This document shows, piece after piece, positions 27,001 through 40,060 of a stretch of DNA of 64,000 nt. The position numbers and the translations under genes are program-made. The first letter of the stretch is position 1, and every line of letters begins with the position of its first letter. Location of the stretch: the NCBI GenBank assembly GCA_013398955.1, contig VWPU01012152.1, positions 186,001 to 250,000 on the forward strand, in the 5' to 3' direction. The notes under the pieces are model-generated. The model searched no databases and was not told the DNA's origin. It saw nothing but the letters and a program-made list of their open reading frames with translations. This DNA is from Callaeas wilsoni. Taxonomy: Eukaryota; Chordata; Aves; Passeriformes; Callaeidae.

Positions 27001-29847
27001 ATATATATTATACTGTAAATGAAAGCTTTTGGAATTCTTTGATTCTTTTCAAAATTCGCTTGTATTTCACAAGGGTTGATAGAAGGCTAGATGGGTTTAA
27101 GGTGCTTTGCTCTTGATGAAATGGGTACCCTGCTTAGATACTAAGCATGCCCATGGAGACAGGTTCAGATATTAATATTACGTCAGGAGCTGGAATTAAT
27201 TGTACATTTATCAAGAAAAAACTATAGCCAAATGTTGCCTGGATATCAAAACAAAACAGTCATGAAGAACTGCGGTTTAAGAATAATTTTTCTACTCAGT
27301 GTTTTTTCAAATTTCACATTCATCAGTCTCAATCAAGCAGAGAAAGGAACAAGTAATTTTATCATATAACTTTTAATTTTTAAATTTAGAAAATTAAAAT
27401 TAAAATATTTTTTAAAGTTTAAATGCCTGTACCAGAAATATTTCAAAATTATTTAAAAAGTTTTCTAACATGTTAAATCAAAAGTAATCATATTTTATAA
27501 AGAAAATGTTAGAGTCTGCATTTTTTTAAAATCTGGATTCAGTTCTTTGTCTAGTGGAGGTGCGAGAGTACAGAGAAAGCTGTGTCCAGCTCAGCTAATC
27601 TCTAGAAATGTAGCTGTGGTGTGGACTGGCAAGGTAGCCAATTTATCTGTCCACTGTTCTGGGCCTGCCACTGCAGATTCCAGTGGGGTTTTCTGGGGAG
27701 GGAGCAAGATCTTTCTGGCTCCTGCACCTTAGACTTTGCTGCTGCCTTTTGTTACTAACATTGTCCTAATGGCCATATTGGAGGAAGACAGCCTGGATTA
27801 GCCCAGGAATCCAAACTCTGCTCCATACAGAGATGCCTATTTGGAAGAAGACAAACAGTGTCTTTTTGTGGTTTGTTTTCGTTGATAGTTTTTTGCTACA
27901 CCTGTTCTGGGCTGCTCTGTTGGTTTTGTCATGTCGAGCCTCCCATCACCTCAGTACTGGATACTGGAGCACGGGTTTCCTCCTCATTCCAAGCTGCCTC
28001 AGGCCAGATTTTCAGTTGTCAGGGTTCCCTGCCAGTTTCTGTCCTGGCTCCTGCCTGCCTTGCCAGTGTGGTGGGTCAGGTCCCGGTCTGATACCGGGCT
28101 GGAGTTCAGGTGGATTATACCGCGTGTTGGTATTTTGCATTTTCAGCAGCTGATTTCTCAAAGGGTTTAGTCCTGATCCCCTGGCTCTGGTTTTGGCACC
28201 AGGGAGTTACACATCGAATGTTGCTGCTCACTTGGGTTTGCTCCAAGTCACGGCGACGCACTGACAATGGCACACTAAATTGCCTTCTGTTCCTGGTTAC
28301 AATTTTCAGTTAATAATCAACATGCTGAAGATGTGGCAGGCCTGGTTGATGCCTCTTAGCACCAGTGACCTCAGTATTAGATTTCCCTTGGCACAAAGGG
28401 ATATGGATTTGTGAGGGTTCTGCAATCATGTATCTTCCTAAAAATCACCCGTTTTTCTGATACAGTTTGAAGCAATTTCAAGACTATTTAAAAGAGGCTT
28501 AGGGTTCCACTGGCAATAATGCTGGGTGTCAAGGCTGAGGCACGCTGGCAGAATGGAGTTGGGAGACCCTTTTCTCCCTGCATTGTGCTTCACTCTGGCT
28601 ACTGTTATAAATCTGTTGGTTTAATAATCATCTGTATTCATGCACACAATAAAAGGAAGTACATTTGACTTTATCATTTTCATTTTAGGGTTTTTTGGTT
28701 TCTAGCTTCAGATGCTTCCTTTATCTTCACTTACTCTCTTCATTTATATTCAGAGAAACCTCATTCAAATCCAGCAAGCAATTACACTGTGGTGTAACCA
28801 TGAATAATATTGCTGTTTACACACACTTAAGATAGGCCATTCCCTGACAGGGAACAATATTATGTAGATTGATACTGCCTATTATTTTAAAAATTCTGTC
28901 TGACTTGCTATCCATCTTTTTAGACATTTGTGAAATATCTGTCTTCATTGCAACCTTCCATTAAAGCTGGAGATTATGTTTTATCCACTCGTGTATTCTG
29001 CCACTGCTTACAAAGCTGGAGGTGCACGCAAGGTGCACAAAGTCACTTACAGAAAACTAAACTACAGAGAGAAAATCACGAAGAGCTCATCTATAGATAA
29101 AGTGTGGAAGTGAAAACATGTTACTAAAGGCAACCTTTCATCCTTTTAAAACACAGAACCAATACTGAACTCACAAGGAATCTCGTATCTAAAAGCTCAC
29201 AAGCTTCATAGCTCTAAGTCATTCTTAGGGGACTGTTAAAACAAGCTGTTTACCTTTATTATTAGTTACAGAGGAAAAACAAACAAAATGGTTTTTAAAT
29301 TTTTTTATGACCTGAGTGAACATGATTTCATGACTTTCACTTGAGGGAGCTCCCTCCAGCAGTAGACCACAGGTTTTCTTTCAGTTCAGTAGCCAAAAAA
29401 CAATTTTAGAAAAATCTCATGCTAAAATGAAAATCCCTCCCTTACATATTTTTTAGCAATAAACCCCTACTATGCAGCAGTTTAACAGAGAATGAAGAGA
29501 CTAATTAACGCTATAGTGACAATTTTCTCCAGTAAAGAAGTAAAGATTGCACTTCCAATCTGAAAATAGGTTTGTTTAGATTAAAATGCTGCTACCAAAA
29601 CCAAAGAGTCATACAAAGTGAAAATTACTCAGAAACAGGAACAATATGTTAACAAATTATGAAAATCTATCAAGATCTACTACGGGATCCCAAGTCACCT
29701 TAAGCTGCTCAGGCCTTTCAGAACCTACCACTTGCTACCAGTGACTGGTTCTGTTCCAAAAACTGGGATTACCTATTGCTAGATCTTGAAAAAAGGCTCT
29801 TCACTTTGCTCTCTATTTTTGCAGTCAGAGACTTGCTTTCCTTTTTT

Positions 29848-29905
29848 TGTTTGGTTGGTTTTTTGTTTGTTTGGGGTTTTTTGTTGTTGTTTTTTTTTTA
29901 CCTTT
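29848..29905. repeat. T/G-rich low-complexity tract
   Basis: The plus strand is a run of TTTGG, TTGTTTG and GGTTTTTTG words ending in a T run. It is the reverse-complement type of the A/C-rich tracts listed elsewhere. Confidence 0.7.
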
Positions 29906-31076
29906 TCAGAATGTTTAAGGAATTGCATTTTATTTTAAAAAAGAAGAGAAAATATTTAGTAATAAGTCTGCAACTGTTTTACCACTTGGTAACTTTGTTT
30001 GCTTAGAAGATAGAGTACATTGGAAAAGGGAAATGATACATTAGAAATGGAGATAACTTCATCTGCAAGCTAGGATTTCCTGCTACATACTACTTTAGAT
30101 TATAAATATATAGATTTATGTAAATTTATGCAAATAAGGAATAAAATTAATACTACAACAGATAGTACGTTAGGCCACAGAATAAAAGATTTTAGGTAAT
30201 TCTTTTTGTTGAGGTTAGAACAGTTACTGCAAGAGAAGAAGGTTGCTGCAGAAGCCAGTACTGGGCAGAACAACTCCAGCAGAAAGAGCTCAGCGGTTCG
30301 TGGTGTTGGGCTGGGCACTGCAGCACGTTCAGGTGTTTCCCTTTGGATTTAGGGATCCCCATGGGTTTCAGTGCGGCACCCAGAGCCCCATGCCATCAGA
30401 TGCTCAGAGCAAGTTCAGCTGTAAGCCTGGAGCCCTGCCCCGGGCTCAGGTGCCTGTCAGACATGGCCAGAGCATCCCCAGTGCCCTGCCGGGCAGGGAC
30501 CACCAGGGATCAGCTGATCCTGGGCAGGTCAGGGAGGAAGTGCCTGGGAGGATTACATTTGGCCATAATGCTGCCTTGTTTGGAATGAAATCCCTCTGAA
30601 GGGATCCTGCTGGTACCTGTGGTGAAGCATTTGACTAGGTTTTTCTAGAATTTACAATGATTTTTAGACTATTGATCCAATTTATACTTCTAGCAGTTTC
30701 TGTTTCTCTTCAAGAACAAAGCTTGCGTATGTAAACTTTTTAAAATGATTGCCAGCATTATTCAACAAATATCACCAATTTCCCTGTAAAATAGCTGAAT
30801 AATTGTTTTACATTTACATTTATAAATATTAAATGACCTATTCTATAGTTTAATGAGATCAGCAAGCTATCTCTACATTGCAGACTGAATTGTAGGGGTG
30901 CTTTTTATATTTTATATATAATTTTATTCAACCAGGTCTAGAGTGTTTACAGAGTATGGCTGACTGTGGATGGTGATACTAGCACAAAATAAAAAGACAT
31001 GTGGCATCTGTCAAGGGAGAGGGATCCTCTCCAGGATGAGTGAAAACAAAAATTTTGTTTAATGTTCCTCTTTCAA

Positions 31077-31116
31077 CTCACACTTTACTAGCACTCAACA
31101 CCTCACACTTTACTAG
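31077..31116. repeat. Direct repeat, 15-bp word, two copies
   Basis: CTCACACTTTACTAG occurs at 31077-31091 and again at 31102-31116, separated by ten bases. Confidence 0.85.
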
Positions 31117-32510
31117 TAAAGACCATGATATGGGCTTACAGAACTGAAGATGATGATTCCCATACAAACAGCACCAGCAGGGCAAAACAATACCAAAGCA
31201 AGCATTGAGAGCAGATAGAAAATTAGGGGGCAAAACTTATATAGAGTTCTATACTAGATAATTACCTTTTTTAAGATGCACATTTGCAGTCACATCTGTA
31301 GTTTCTGTTATTTAGGCCAAAGTGTTTCACATTTTAAAGATAAAATACCTTGGAGGAAACAATTCATCCTAAGAAAGAACAGTTTTTGTTTTAATTTTTT
31401 AGAAAAGGCTTTAAGGGATGAAAGAGATAAAATTAAAATAATCACTACTGCTGCTGCTAATTTGAGTTTCCTAGAGTGGTCTTCATTTGCTAATGGTGAA
31501 CTCGCAGAGGAAAGAATTAATTAACATGCTTGGGGTTTTTCTGTTGCAAATGTGAGATACTTGCAATTAGATTTTTAAACAGTTTTTCTACTTCATCAAT
31601 AAAAGTGTGTACAGGCTGGCTTTGGGCTATGCTCTCTACATGCACATATGCACTGTTGATATAAATTCAACTTGCATTTATTTTATAGTGCTTTTTCCCT
31701 GTAGTGGGTTAATACCAATAACCTGGATTCTTGAGTTTCCTGACAGCAGAAAGAAGTCCCTTTTGTCAGTGTCACTGGCTTTTAGAAATGCTTCTGTGCA
31801 GCCAAGAGTCTGAGGCTGGCAGCAGCTCACAGCTCCAAACCAGGTCAAAAAAGTGAATACTTGCAGAATGAGCCCCCAGGGGGTTCCCCACAGAGCACAT
31901 GGACAACTAACTAATGCCATGGCAGGAGTTTTAAACATATTATTGACGTGCACTCTTGTACCAGTGGTCACAGAGGTAATTTTAAAGAATTTATTCATAT
32001 GCCTTATGATCTTGTCATAGGAAAATAGAAAGACACTTTCATGATGTCCTTTGTAGGGTGAAGGCAATATTTCCTCGGCTATAATTTAGAGTTGTTTTCA
32101 AATTGCAGGCATAGAAGTGCATAACGTTTCCTGTTCTTTTCCTTACACGTTTGCCTTATCCCTGGAATCTTTCTCAGAGGAGTCTTTGTAGATGAGTCCA
32201 TCCTCTGTGCTGACTGAAAAATGGATGATTATACTTTAAGTTATTCAGTTATGCTTGGAATATATCTTTTGTTAGTGGGATTTGGGTTTGTGTAATTTCT
32301 TCATGCCAGAGCTATAGATTTTCATGTTTTTGACATTGTTGCAGTCTGACTAATTTATTCTCAAATCCTCCTCTTTCCGTAATTTTCTTTTTTTTTTTTT
32401 CCTGGGAAAGCCCACTGATTTAACTAATGAATCCAGCACTGATTTCTCAACAGCTGCTAATAATAAGAAAATTGTCTTGATGGTTATTCTCGAATCTGGC
32501 GAATGAGCGT

Positions 32511-32550
32511 GTTGGGGGTTTTTTGTTGGTTTGGTTCTTTTTTTCACTTT
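32511..32550. repeat. T/G-rich low-complexity tract
   Basis: The plus strand shows GGGGGTTTTTTGTTGG followed by TTTGGTT and a T run. It has the same character as the tract at 29848-29905. Confidence 0.65.
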
Positions 32551-32925
32551 CCAGGATGTTTGGCTTGTTTGGAGAGCTCTCATGTCAAATCCCTTTTATC
32601 TGTAATTACAAAGCATTATGATTTCATCATGGTGCCAAGGGACAGCAAATGCCTGAAGGGAATAGTGAAAGCCCATTTATTTATCTTAAGGCCAACTTCT
32701 GGTCATGGTGACATCATTGCCTAAATTCTCAGTGAATTTATCTGTTTGGAGCTTTAACCCTGTGTGTGCTTTCCAGGAATGCCTAGAGTTTGTCTATGAA
32801 CTCTGCTAGAAGCAGCTGGGACCATATTCCTTTCCTTACCTTTTTCCCTTAAATAGTCTGGGCTAGACTATTTGTCCCAGGAAACTGACAGGCAAATGAC
32901 AGGTTATTTTCTACAAATAACTGAT

Positions 32926-32961
32926 CTTTTTAACTGAACTAATTAACTTTTTAACTGAACT
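32926..32961. repeat. Short tandem repeat, 21-bp period
   Basis: CTTTTTAACTGAACT occurs at 32926-32940 and 32947-32961. Only AATTAA separates the two copies. Confidence 0.85.
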
Positions 32962-33689
32962 GATACCACAGAAAATGAACTGTTTCATCCTAAATGATGA
33001 AGAAGGTCCATTTCAGGCTGGAAAATGGAACATGTGGTTTTTGGAAGCCTCATCTTGCTTCTTGGTTCAAAGCCTGTCCTACCTCCGTTCTCTACTCTTC
33101 TGCCCTTTCAAATGCTTTCATGGAATTCAGAGTTATGATTTATTCAGATTGTAGCTCTGAGCTGACTTGCAGAGGCAGGTTCTTTCCTTACCTCTGAGAT
33201 CACGTCATCTGTGTGGGATGTTATATTGAAGATCAGGATTCTGACCTTTTAAAAACCGTGGCTGTCTGCCAGGGAAGGACATGGAAAGAAAGAGCTGCTG
33301 TTAAATGTAAAAATGAAGTTGATATTGGTAATGTATAATAAGACATTTAGAGTAGTTTGTGCCTCAGGATTCTTTGTTCCCAGACAGTCTGTAGCATGTC
33401 TGAATATACGTGCTTTTAGCTGCTGTGTAAATCTGGGCAACATTATGCACTGATTTGCAATTGCAGTGTAACAACACTGAATTTGGGGGAAACAGCAGAT
33501 ACCTTTATGCTTCTAATTACAGCTTTCATCTGCTGCTAACTGATAAAAGGATGTGAGAACAAACTCATTCCTAGGGAAAAAGACTTTCTGCCCCATCTTT
33601 GCTTTGGGCCTTGAAGAGAAAATAATAGGAGAGCTGTAATGGCCTTTGAATGGTCCATCTTTCTTCAAGAAGGCTTCCAAAATATCTAA

Positions 33690-33985
33690 TCATTCTTGAC
33701 AGAATCAGTTCAATGTTTCTTTAAAATCATTTAGCAATGGAAACTCCACAGCCTCTGTATATAATGCATTTCATTGCTTGTCATTCCACGCCATTCAAAA
33801 GGGTTTTCTTCTAGTACTTGACTAAATTGTGCTTACACCAACGAGAGGTTTTTTTCCTGTCTCTGGTGGTGTACATTATTTTCTTCTTTTCAGCAGCTCT
33901 TTACATAGATATAATAATGTCATCTAAAACATGATTTATTTTCAGTTGCTGACTATATTTTGTCTTCTTAAAAAATATCCTCTGT
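33690..33985 (-). mobile_element. Possible ancient CR1/L3-like LINE 3' fragment
   Basis: The plus strand has AGCAATGGAAACTCCACAGC, then CTTGTCATTCCACGCC, CTAGTACTTGACTAAATTG and later TCAGCAGCTCTTTACATA. The order and wording resemble the reverse complement of old CR1/L3-type 3' UTRs (a run of phrases such as 'caatggagactccacaacctc'). It is highly diverged. It lies about 100 bases to the left of the next CR1 copy but lacks that copy's 3' tail, so it may be a separate older insertion. Confidence 0.45.
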
Positions 33986-34081
33986 GTTTTTTAAATATCA
34001 AGGGACCACTGTCAGCCCCAATGTTTATATATGTCACTCCTTACCTGCACTGCCAGTGGTATAAGCACAGAAGCTGAAGAC

Positions 34082-34850
34082 TCTCAGAATAACCCAGGCT
34101 GGAAGGGACCTTGTGAGGACATCTGGCCCAACTTCTAATGGGAAAGGGCGCCTAGGTGACATGATCCAGCACTCTGTTCACTCAGGTCTTGAAAATCCAT
34201 GATGGAAACTCTGCCACATCCCTGGCAAGGTTGCTAGTGTTTGATTGATCTCACTGTAAAAAAATAATTGTTTCTTTTATTGAGAAGAAATCTCTCCCAG
34301 TGCAACTTGCACCCAGCTGCACCTTGTCTTCTCCATGTGGCTCCTTGTGAAAAGAGAGCATCCATCCTTTTTTAGCCACCCTTTAAAGTACTGGAGTAAT
34401 ATGATGAAGTTCTTCATGAGCCTTTCCTGCTCAGGGAAGGTTAGCATGAGACCTAACTCTTTCCATATTCTAGACATGAACGTTTTTATCCTCTTTTCAG
34501 TGACTCTATTGCAAAATGTGTAATCTGTACATAATACATAATACCTCTCTTCAGTTATCTGTTCTGCAGCATAAACAACTGCCATTTTTCCGTTGTTTTC
34601 CTCACATTTTGTTTCCTCCACACCTTTGCTTATTTATACTGACTGTTTAAGTAATAAGTGATTATAATAACCTTACTGATGTTTTTCTTCCCTGGTACTT
34701 TCCAGTTGACCCTTGTTTCTCTGGAATAATGATGGCCAAGACTTGGCACAAAATTCTAGCTGAGGCTTTATTACATCTGAGCAGGGTGGGAAGATTATGT
34801 GATTTTACTATTTGACCTGTCTGAATTTCTTGACTCAGGAAGCTTTTACA
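34082..34850 (-). mobile_element. Old, diverged CR1 LINE 3' region
   Basis: The left edge reads TCTCAGAATAACCCAGGCTG then GAAGGGACC, a CR1 3' end in reverse complement. Further right come GAAACTCTGCCACATCCCTG, TTTATTGAGAAGAAATC and TCCATGTGGCTCCTTGTG. Near 34715-34790 are phrases matching 'gcacaaaattctagctgaggc', all in the order of a CR1 3' UTR. Parts between 34500 and 34700 are too diverged to place, so the right boundary is a guess. Open frames inside it are not functional protein. Confidence 0.65.
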
Positions 34851-36809
34851 GTGTTATAATTCCAAGGCCTGTGTTTTGCAGTTCTGCTGCCTTGAACTGT
34901 TATTCTGAAACTTGTTTGTCCATGCTCTCATTCCTACCTTTCATATAGAATAGCAGTGTGTATATGATACTGTGCAATATCCTCAGTGCTCCATCCTTGG
35001 TTCATGCCCCCATGCTATCTGGTGAATGCTTTTTGATTCCTATATTGTTTTGCTTTTTTTTAAGCTGACAGGAGTTACATGTAAATTTAATACTTTTCCT
35101 CTGAAAAGTATTAAAAAAAAAACTGACTTAGACAATGAAACACAAATGCATTTTGATAGTTTAAAGCAAACTTTTGAAGAATGTTGCTTGATTCCTCTTC
35201 GTGCTTTATTGGAAGGTTACTGATAATTGTGTTCTTCCATTAGGGTCATAATTTACAGTAGGCTAATTTAACTCACATTTCCCTGATTTATTGTGAAAAT
35301 GACACAAGCCAGAATAAGAAATCTTGATAAAATATATGATATCTACTGCTACTTGCCATCTTTTGGATTGCAGACTTTACCATTAGAAATGAGCCATCGT
35401 AAGATGTCACTGGGTGAACTCAGGGCAGAAACCTGCACTTCTATCAGGATGCTCAGGAGAAATTTTCTCTGCTTACCAACAATCACCAGAAGTGCCTTCC
35501 CTGCTAACATTCCAGTTGGTCTGAAGTTTTGGATGAGAACCTTACGAAACAGCTTTCTGGCAATTCTTCTCCTGTAGCTGAAAGAACGAGACAAAAAGAG
35601 ATGAGAGCATAGAGCTCCTCTCTCTATCACAGCTTCAAGCCTTACATACAGGAATATGCACAGAGGAATTAGGATTCTGGGTGTATATGAAATAGTCTCC
35701 CAAGGGAAACAGGCATGTCATGCAGCTTGAGAGATTGTACAGCTTGAAAATAGTAGAAAACATGATATGGAATCGTATGGTAGGAGATAAGATGCTTTTT
35801 ATTCCCATCTGTGCTTCAGGGGTTGAATTGGCAGCAAATTCAAAAACCTTTACTAGGCAACAGAAAAGATCAAGAAATATAGTATATGCATAGCAGGGCT
35901 TTTGGCAGAACCAAGTGTATGTCCTAACTGGATAATAGAAGCAGGGGCTTAATGTAAAGCATGCACTTTCCAGATGTCTTGTGGTTTGGGGTTTTTTTTA
36001 AGATTTCATGCTGTGTCAGTTTTTGCAGTCTTTATGGACAATAGTTTTTTGACCTCTAGTTAAAATGCCTTTCTCCAAGAAAAGCCCCAAAGCTATTATT
36101 TTTCTGGCATCCATTCTTGTGTGACATATGGATATGTCCCTCTGCGGAGGTTGTGTTGTCTGTCTCAGCTGCTATTCCACATTGATAAAAATACTGGTTC
36201 TCTTCTCACTTGTATATATTAACAGCTTGGGTGTAAGTGAACATATATGCCACAGGTTCTGGAGACTTATGATCTCCAAGAGAGAAAAAAATACCTCTGT
36301 TTATTATGGTGTCTCTCATGTGGTTCCCTTGTGCAGCTGACAAAGGGGAAATTAGCAGATGGTGTAAAACTTCTCTAGTTATTAGCAGGCAGCACTATCA
36401 ATTCTATATGTTTTTCCTTACTGCAGCCTAGTTGCTTCTGAAGTTTTGTAACCAGTCTCTTGATCTAGTGTTTGTTTCTTTGGATTTTTTTTGATAATCT
36501 GGTTTTTCCTCTACTTTCTGTTTGATGACAGGAATATGCCCATTCTGACATTAACAAACCCAAAATTTACCAGCCAAACAGAATCAACCATCCAAACCCC
36601 AGAGGCAGTGCAGAGGAGAAAGAAAAAAACATTCCATCTTTCTGAAGTAATTTCCTCTGGCTGCTTCACCATATTAATGCAAGCTTACTTCTGCTGGTGT
36701 TGGTAAGCTGCTCCTTGGGGAGTGTGATGCTGAGTGTTAACAGGAGGAGTTGCACACCAGCATGTCTTGTCCATGCTTTTCCCTTTTTTTGGTTGTTCTT
36801 TTCTTGTGT

Positions 36810-36838
36810 TATATATATACACACACATATATGTATAT
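36810..36838. repeat. AT/AC microsatellite
   Basis: An interrupted (TA)n-(CA)n-(TA)n run. It is short and probably length-variable. Confidence 0.75.
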
Positions 36839-38350
36839 GGGATACAATACATAGTCCTCCCATTGTCAGATAAGACAATATAAAAGCGTTTTTAAGGCTG
36901 TTGATTACTGTAATGTTTTACACAGAGTAGCTATGCAGTTTTGTAGCTCTTTTTTTTTTTTTCTGAGGCTTGACCCATCCTCAAAGGTCATAGTTGAAGA
37001 GTGAACAAATGTAATAGAACATACTGGAAATCATTATTGGAACGTTGACTTCATCTTTCCCTGAAGCTGATTAAATGCATTGGCTACACTTCAGCCTCTG
37101 TAGTATTCTTGTATGAGGAAGTATTATTACACAGTGGTTGTGGCTGGAATATTATAGATATGGGGAATGGGATTTGAGCTGGTAAAACACTCAATATTTT
37201 CCCTTTACTGAAGTGTAGCATCTCCTCTCTTCTACCTGTTCACTCACAGTCCATAAAGACACAATCTTTTTGAAAATATATCTGTATTCTCTTCCTATTA
37301 TGAAAAGAAACATGTTTAAAATGGGAGAATATATTTTATAGTGTATATAGGAGCTTTTAAAAAATTGAATTTTTATATTACTAACCTGTCAACAAAGCAA
37401 CCCCAATGATAACTGAACAGTGATTATCAGTAGATTTGGGGGTGACAGGGGCATTTCCCTCTAATAGTCCTCCAATACTGCTGTCTTTGGAGAATGAGAT
37501 CTAATAAAATTATCAGTTAATGATAAAATATATTGTACACAGTGAAGTAACAGCCTGAGGAATACCAGTATTTAGTGTGATGCTCATTTTATGTAGAAAC
37601 ATGAAAAACATTTTATTAGGTAAGCAGCTAAATATTAACTAAAAGTCAGAGAAGCTAAGGAGTGTGTAACATGGGGTGGGGGGTTTAAGAAGCTAGGCAG
37701 AAATTCACAAGGAAATTGGACCGGGGACTCAAAATACATTGAATTTTGCTGCCGTTGGTAGAAAATGTGAAAATTTGTACCTGCACTTTGGCTTTATGCA
37801 GACTTCAGTATCCTAAAGGCTGGAGTAGCTGTCTTTCACAAGGACTTTGAATGTGCACATCGAAGCCAAGCAACAGCCTGAGAGTGGAGTCTTCCCTACT
37901 CATTATGAGCTGTGTCAAAGGTACGAGACATCCAGGGAGCTGAGATGAGATGAGATGCTGGCAGGATAACTGTGGTTTGCTACAAGGCAATGTTGCAGCC
38001 ATTGTTTTGTTGAACTGCAGTCTCAGCTGTGACTCAGTCTAGAAGATCTGTGCAATCCTGTGGTGTATCTGCTGCATTTCCTTTTCTATACCATTTAGTT
38101 GGTGTCAGGTTGAGAAAAATCCCTTGTAGTGGAGTCTAAAAGTTCTGCATATCAAAGAGTGAATGTGTGTTGTCTGTGGGTTTTGGTTTTCCACACGCTG
38201 ACAATCCTGCCACTAACTCAGCAGTGCAGGCTCAGGGCCTTTGCTGTCACAGTCATGCTGTACAATGTCGTGCCACTTGCTGTGTTCAACAGGGCACCTT
38301 TGTTATGAGCACTCTCAGTGTTGTGCTTTTTAGATTCATTTTTTAGAACA

Positions 38351-38390
38351 GGAAAAAAAACCCCAGAACCACAAAAACAAACTCATAAAT
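38351..38390. repeat. A/C-rich low-complexity tract
   Basis: AAAAAAAACCCC, ACCACAAAAACAAAC and similar words on the plus strand. It is like the tracts at 4656 and 7303. Confidence 0.6.
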
Positions 38391-39292
38391 CACAGTTAGT
38401 AAAAACCAGAACAGTTTGCTCTGCATAGGCAGACTTGTGCAGGGTCCTGTGCATCACAGCATATACATGCTGTCGCTGCCTTAATGTATCCTGTCAAGTT
38501 GCTCTCTATCATCCTTAGTAATATTCCCCAAGCAGTAATGGCAAAATACATTGCAGCCCTAAAGGACACTTTTCTCCCCTAAACTTTAGACTGTCTCTTC
38601 TTTAGAATGTCACATTCTTTAGTATTTAATTTTCAAAAGCAGTAAAGTAAATTAGGGATATAGATCCCATATTCAAAACTGAAATAAGGCCCCTAAAATG
38701 TAGTGAGGCAGTTAGGTAGATTTTCCAGATTAGTGTTACCCTTCGATGGTGTTGCAAACACAAATGATTCAGGGAGTCAAGCTCCAAAGCTGAAGTGACT
38801 GATGTTAGATGTGTCTGTACGTGCAGGTGTGGACAAAGTGGGTTGTTCCCCAAGACTGCTACTTTGGCATGGAAGGTGAGAGCCCGAGTGAGGTGCTGTG
38901 TGTGAGGAGTGCTCAAGAGGCTGCAGGAGTTCACTGGAGAGCATCAGTTGTGAAAATACCACACAGTTCTCCTGACCTCTTCAAAGGGGTGGTGGAAAGT
39001 AGCTGCCAACTTGCAAAGCCAGTACTGATGCCACAGTAGTCCAGTCTACCTTTATGTCTTTCAACTGCGTGATTTTTTCATTCCTAGTATATGAGGGAAT
39101 CAACAGGCTGCCTCTGTGCTCAGCAGCCAGTGCAGTCTCCTGCAGGATGTGTATGAAAAACTCCTGCTGAATTGTAACTCTGCCTTGAAAAGAGGAAGAA
39201 AAGCAACCATCCTTGAGCTCTCTCACCCCTGTCAGGACAAAGCAAAGCCTAGCTTCTCTTCACCTGTGGCAGAGAAAAAAAAGCACAGTTAA

Positions 39293-39360
39293 TCATAGAA
39301 TCATAAAATGGTTTGGGTTGGAAGGGGCCTTAAGGATCACCTAGTTCCAACTCCCCATCC
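39293..39360 (-). mobile_element. CR1 LINE 3' tail, heavily 5'-truncated
   Basis: The plus strand has TCATAGAA followed by TCATAAAA, two copies of the terminal octamer with one change. Then come TGGTTTGGGTTGGAAGGGGC and GGATCACCTAGTTCCAAC. This is the reverse complement of a CR1 3' end, so the copy lies on the minus strand. Only about 70 bases remain, typical of CR1 5' truncation. It is among the better-preserved CR1 tails in the window. Confidence 0.92.
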
Positions 39361-40028
39361 AAGGTTTTGCAATGTTTCGGTTGCTTAAAGAAATAATAAG
39401 TAGCAAGTAAAGCACTCGTTCCTCTGGGGATCAATTACTTCAAGGAATATATTCACTGGAATTGGTCAAAGTCTCTCTAATAACAACTACTGTGATCAAA
39501 ATGTTAGTGTAAGCCCAAATCCCAGAGAGTGAATGTGAGGCCAACAGCTGCATGCAGTAACAAGAAGAATGTGCTTCTGCTCAGGGAGTGTCAGTGGCTT
39601 CACTGACACACCTGCTGCTTGGGAGGACTTGTTTCCTTATCAAATAATGCTGCCAATGACCACTGAAAGGCTTCTGATTATTACTGTTTTTCAGTTCTTG
39701 TTTGTAGCTCAACTGCAGATTAAACAGCAGCACTACCTGACATTCTCTCTTGATTTGAAATCATCACTTTTGATAACTGATTGTTCTCACAGCCTTATTT
39801 ATTGTGAGGGATGCACACGAGGCTTGGTGGGAAGGTTCAGAAAATGAACTCTGCCAGCACATCAACCCCTCTTAACAAGCAGCAATGCCTCTTACCATGT
39901 AAATGCAGGTGAAGTTGCCACGTGAAGGCAGCTGGAGTAGACTTAAATAGACAAGGTGCAACTGTATGTAGTAGTGTATTACAAAATGCATAGACAAATC
40001 TGAATTCTAACTCTGAATTCTAGCTTTA

Positions 40029-40060
40029 CTAAAAAAAGAAAAAAAAGAAAAAAAAATAAA
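40029..40060. repeat. A-rich simple tract
   Basis: Runs of seven to nine A separated by single G or T. No poly(A) retrocopy is recognisable beside it. Confidence 0.75.

Larger units (their letters stand above)
21801..33689. other. Intergenic, no gene recognised
   Basis: This stretch is mostly AT-rich unique-looking sequence. It includes an AT microsatellite-like patch (23990-24031), a short perfect hairpin (22619-22641), the small direct repeats at 31077 and 32926, and GC-richer patches at about 27880-28270 and 30240-30560 that could be old repeats but that I cannot name. A reading frame of about 150 codons at 23799-24257 runs through the AT-rich patch and looks like chance. Confidence 0.55.

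Noticed and set aside
27833..28313. Cluster of overlapping plus-strand frames with hydrophobic residues
   Set aside because: All arise from one locally GC-richer patch. No frame has a recognised domain or splice-supported continuation.
34277..34621. Minus-strand frame of about 114 codons
   Set aside because: Lies within the old CR1 3' region, which is non-coding in the element.
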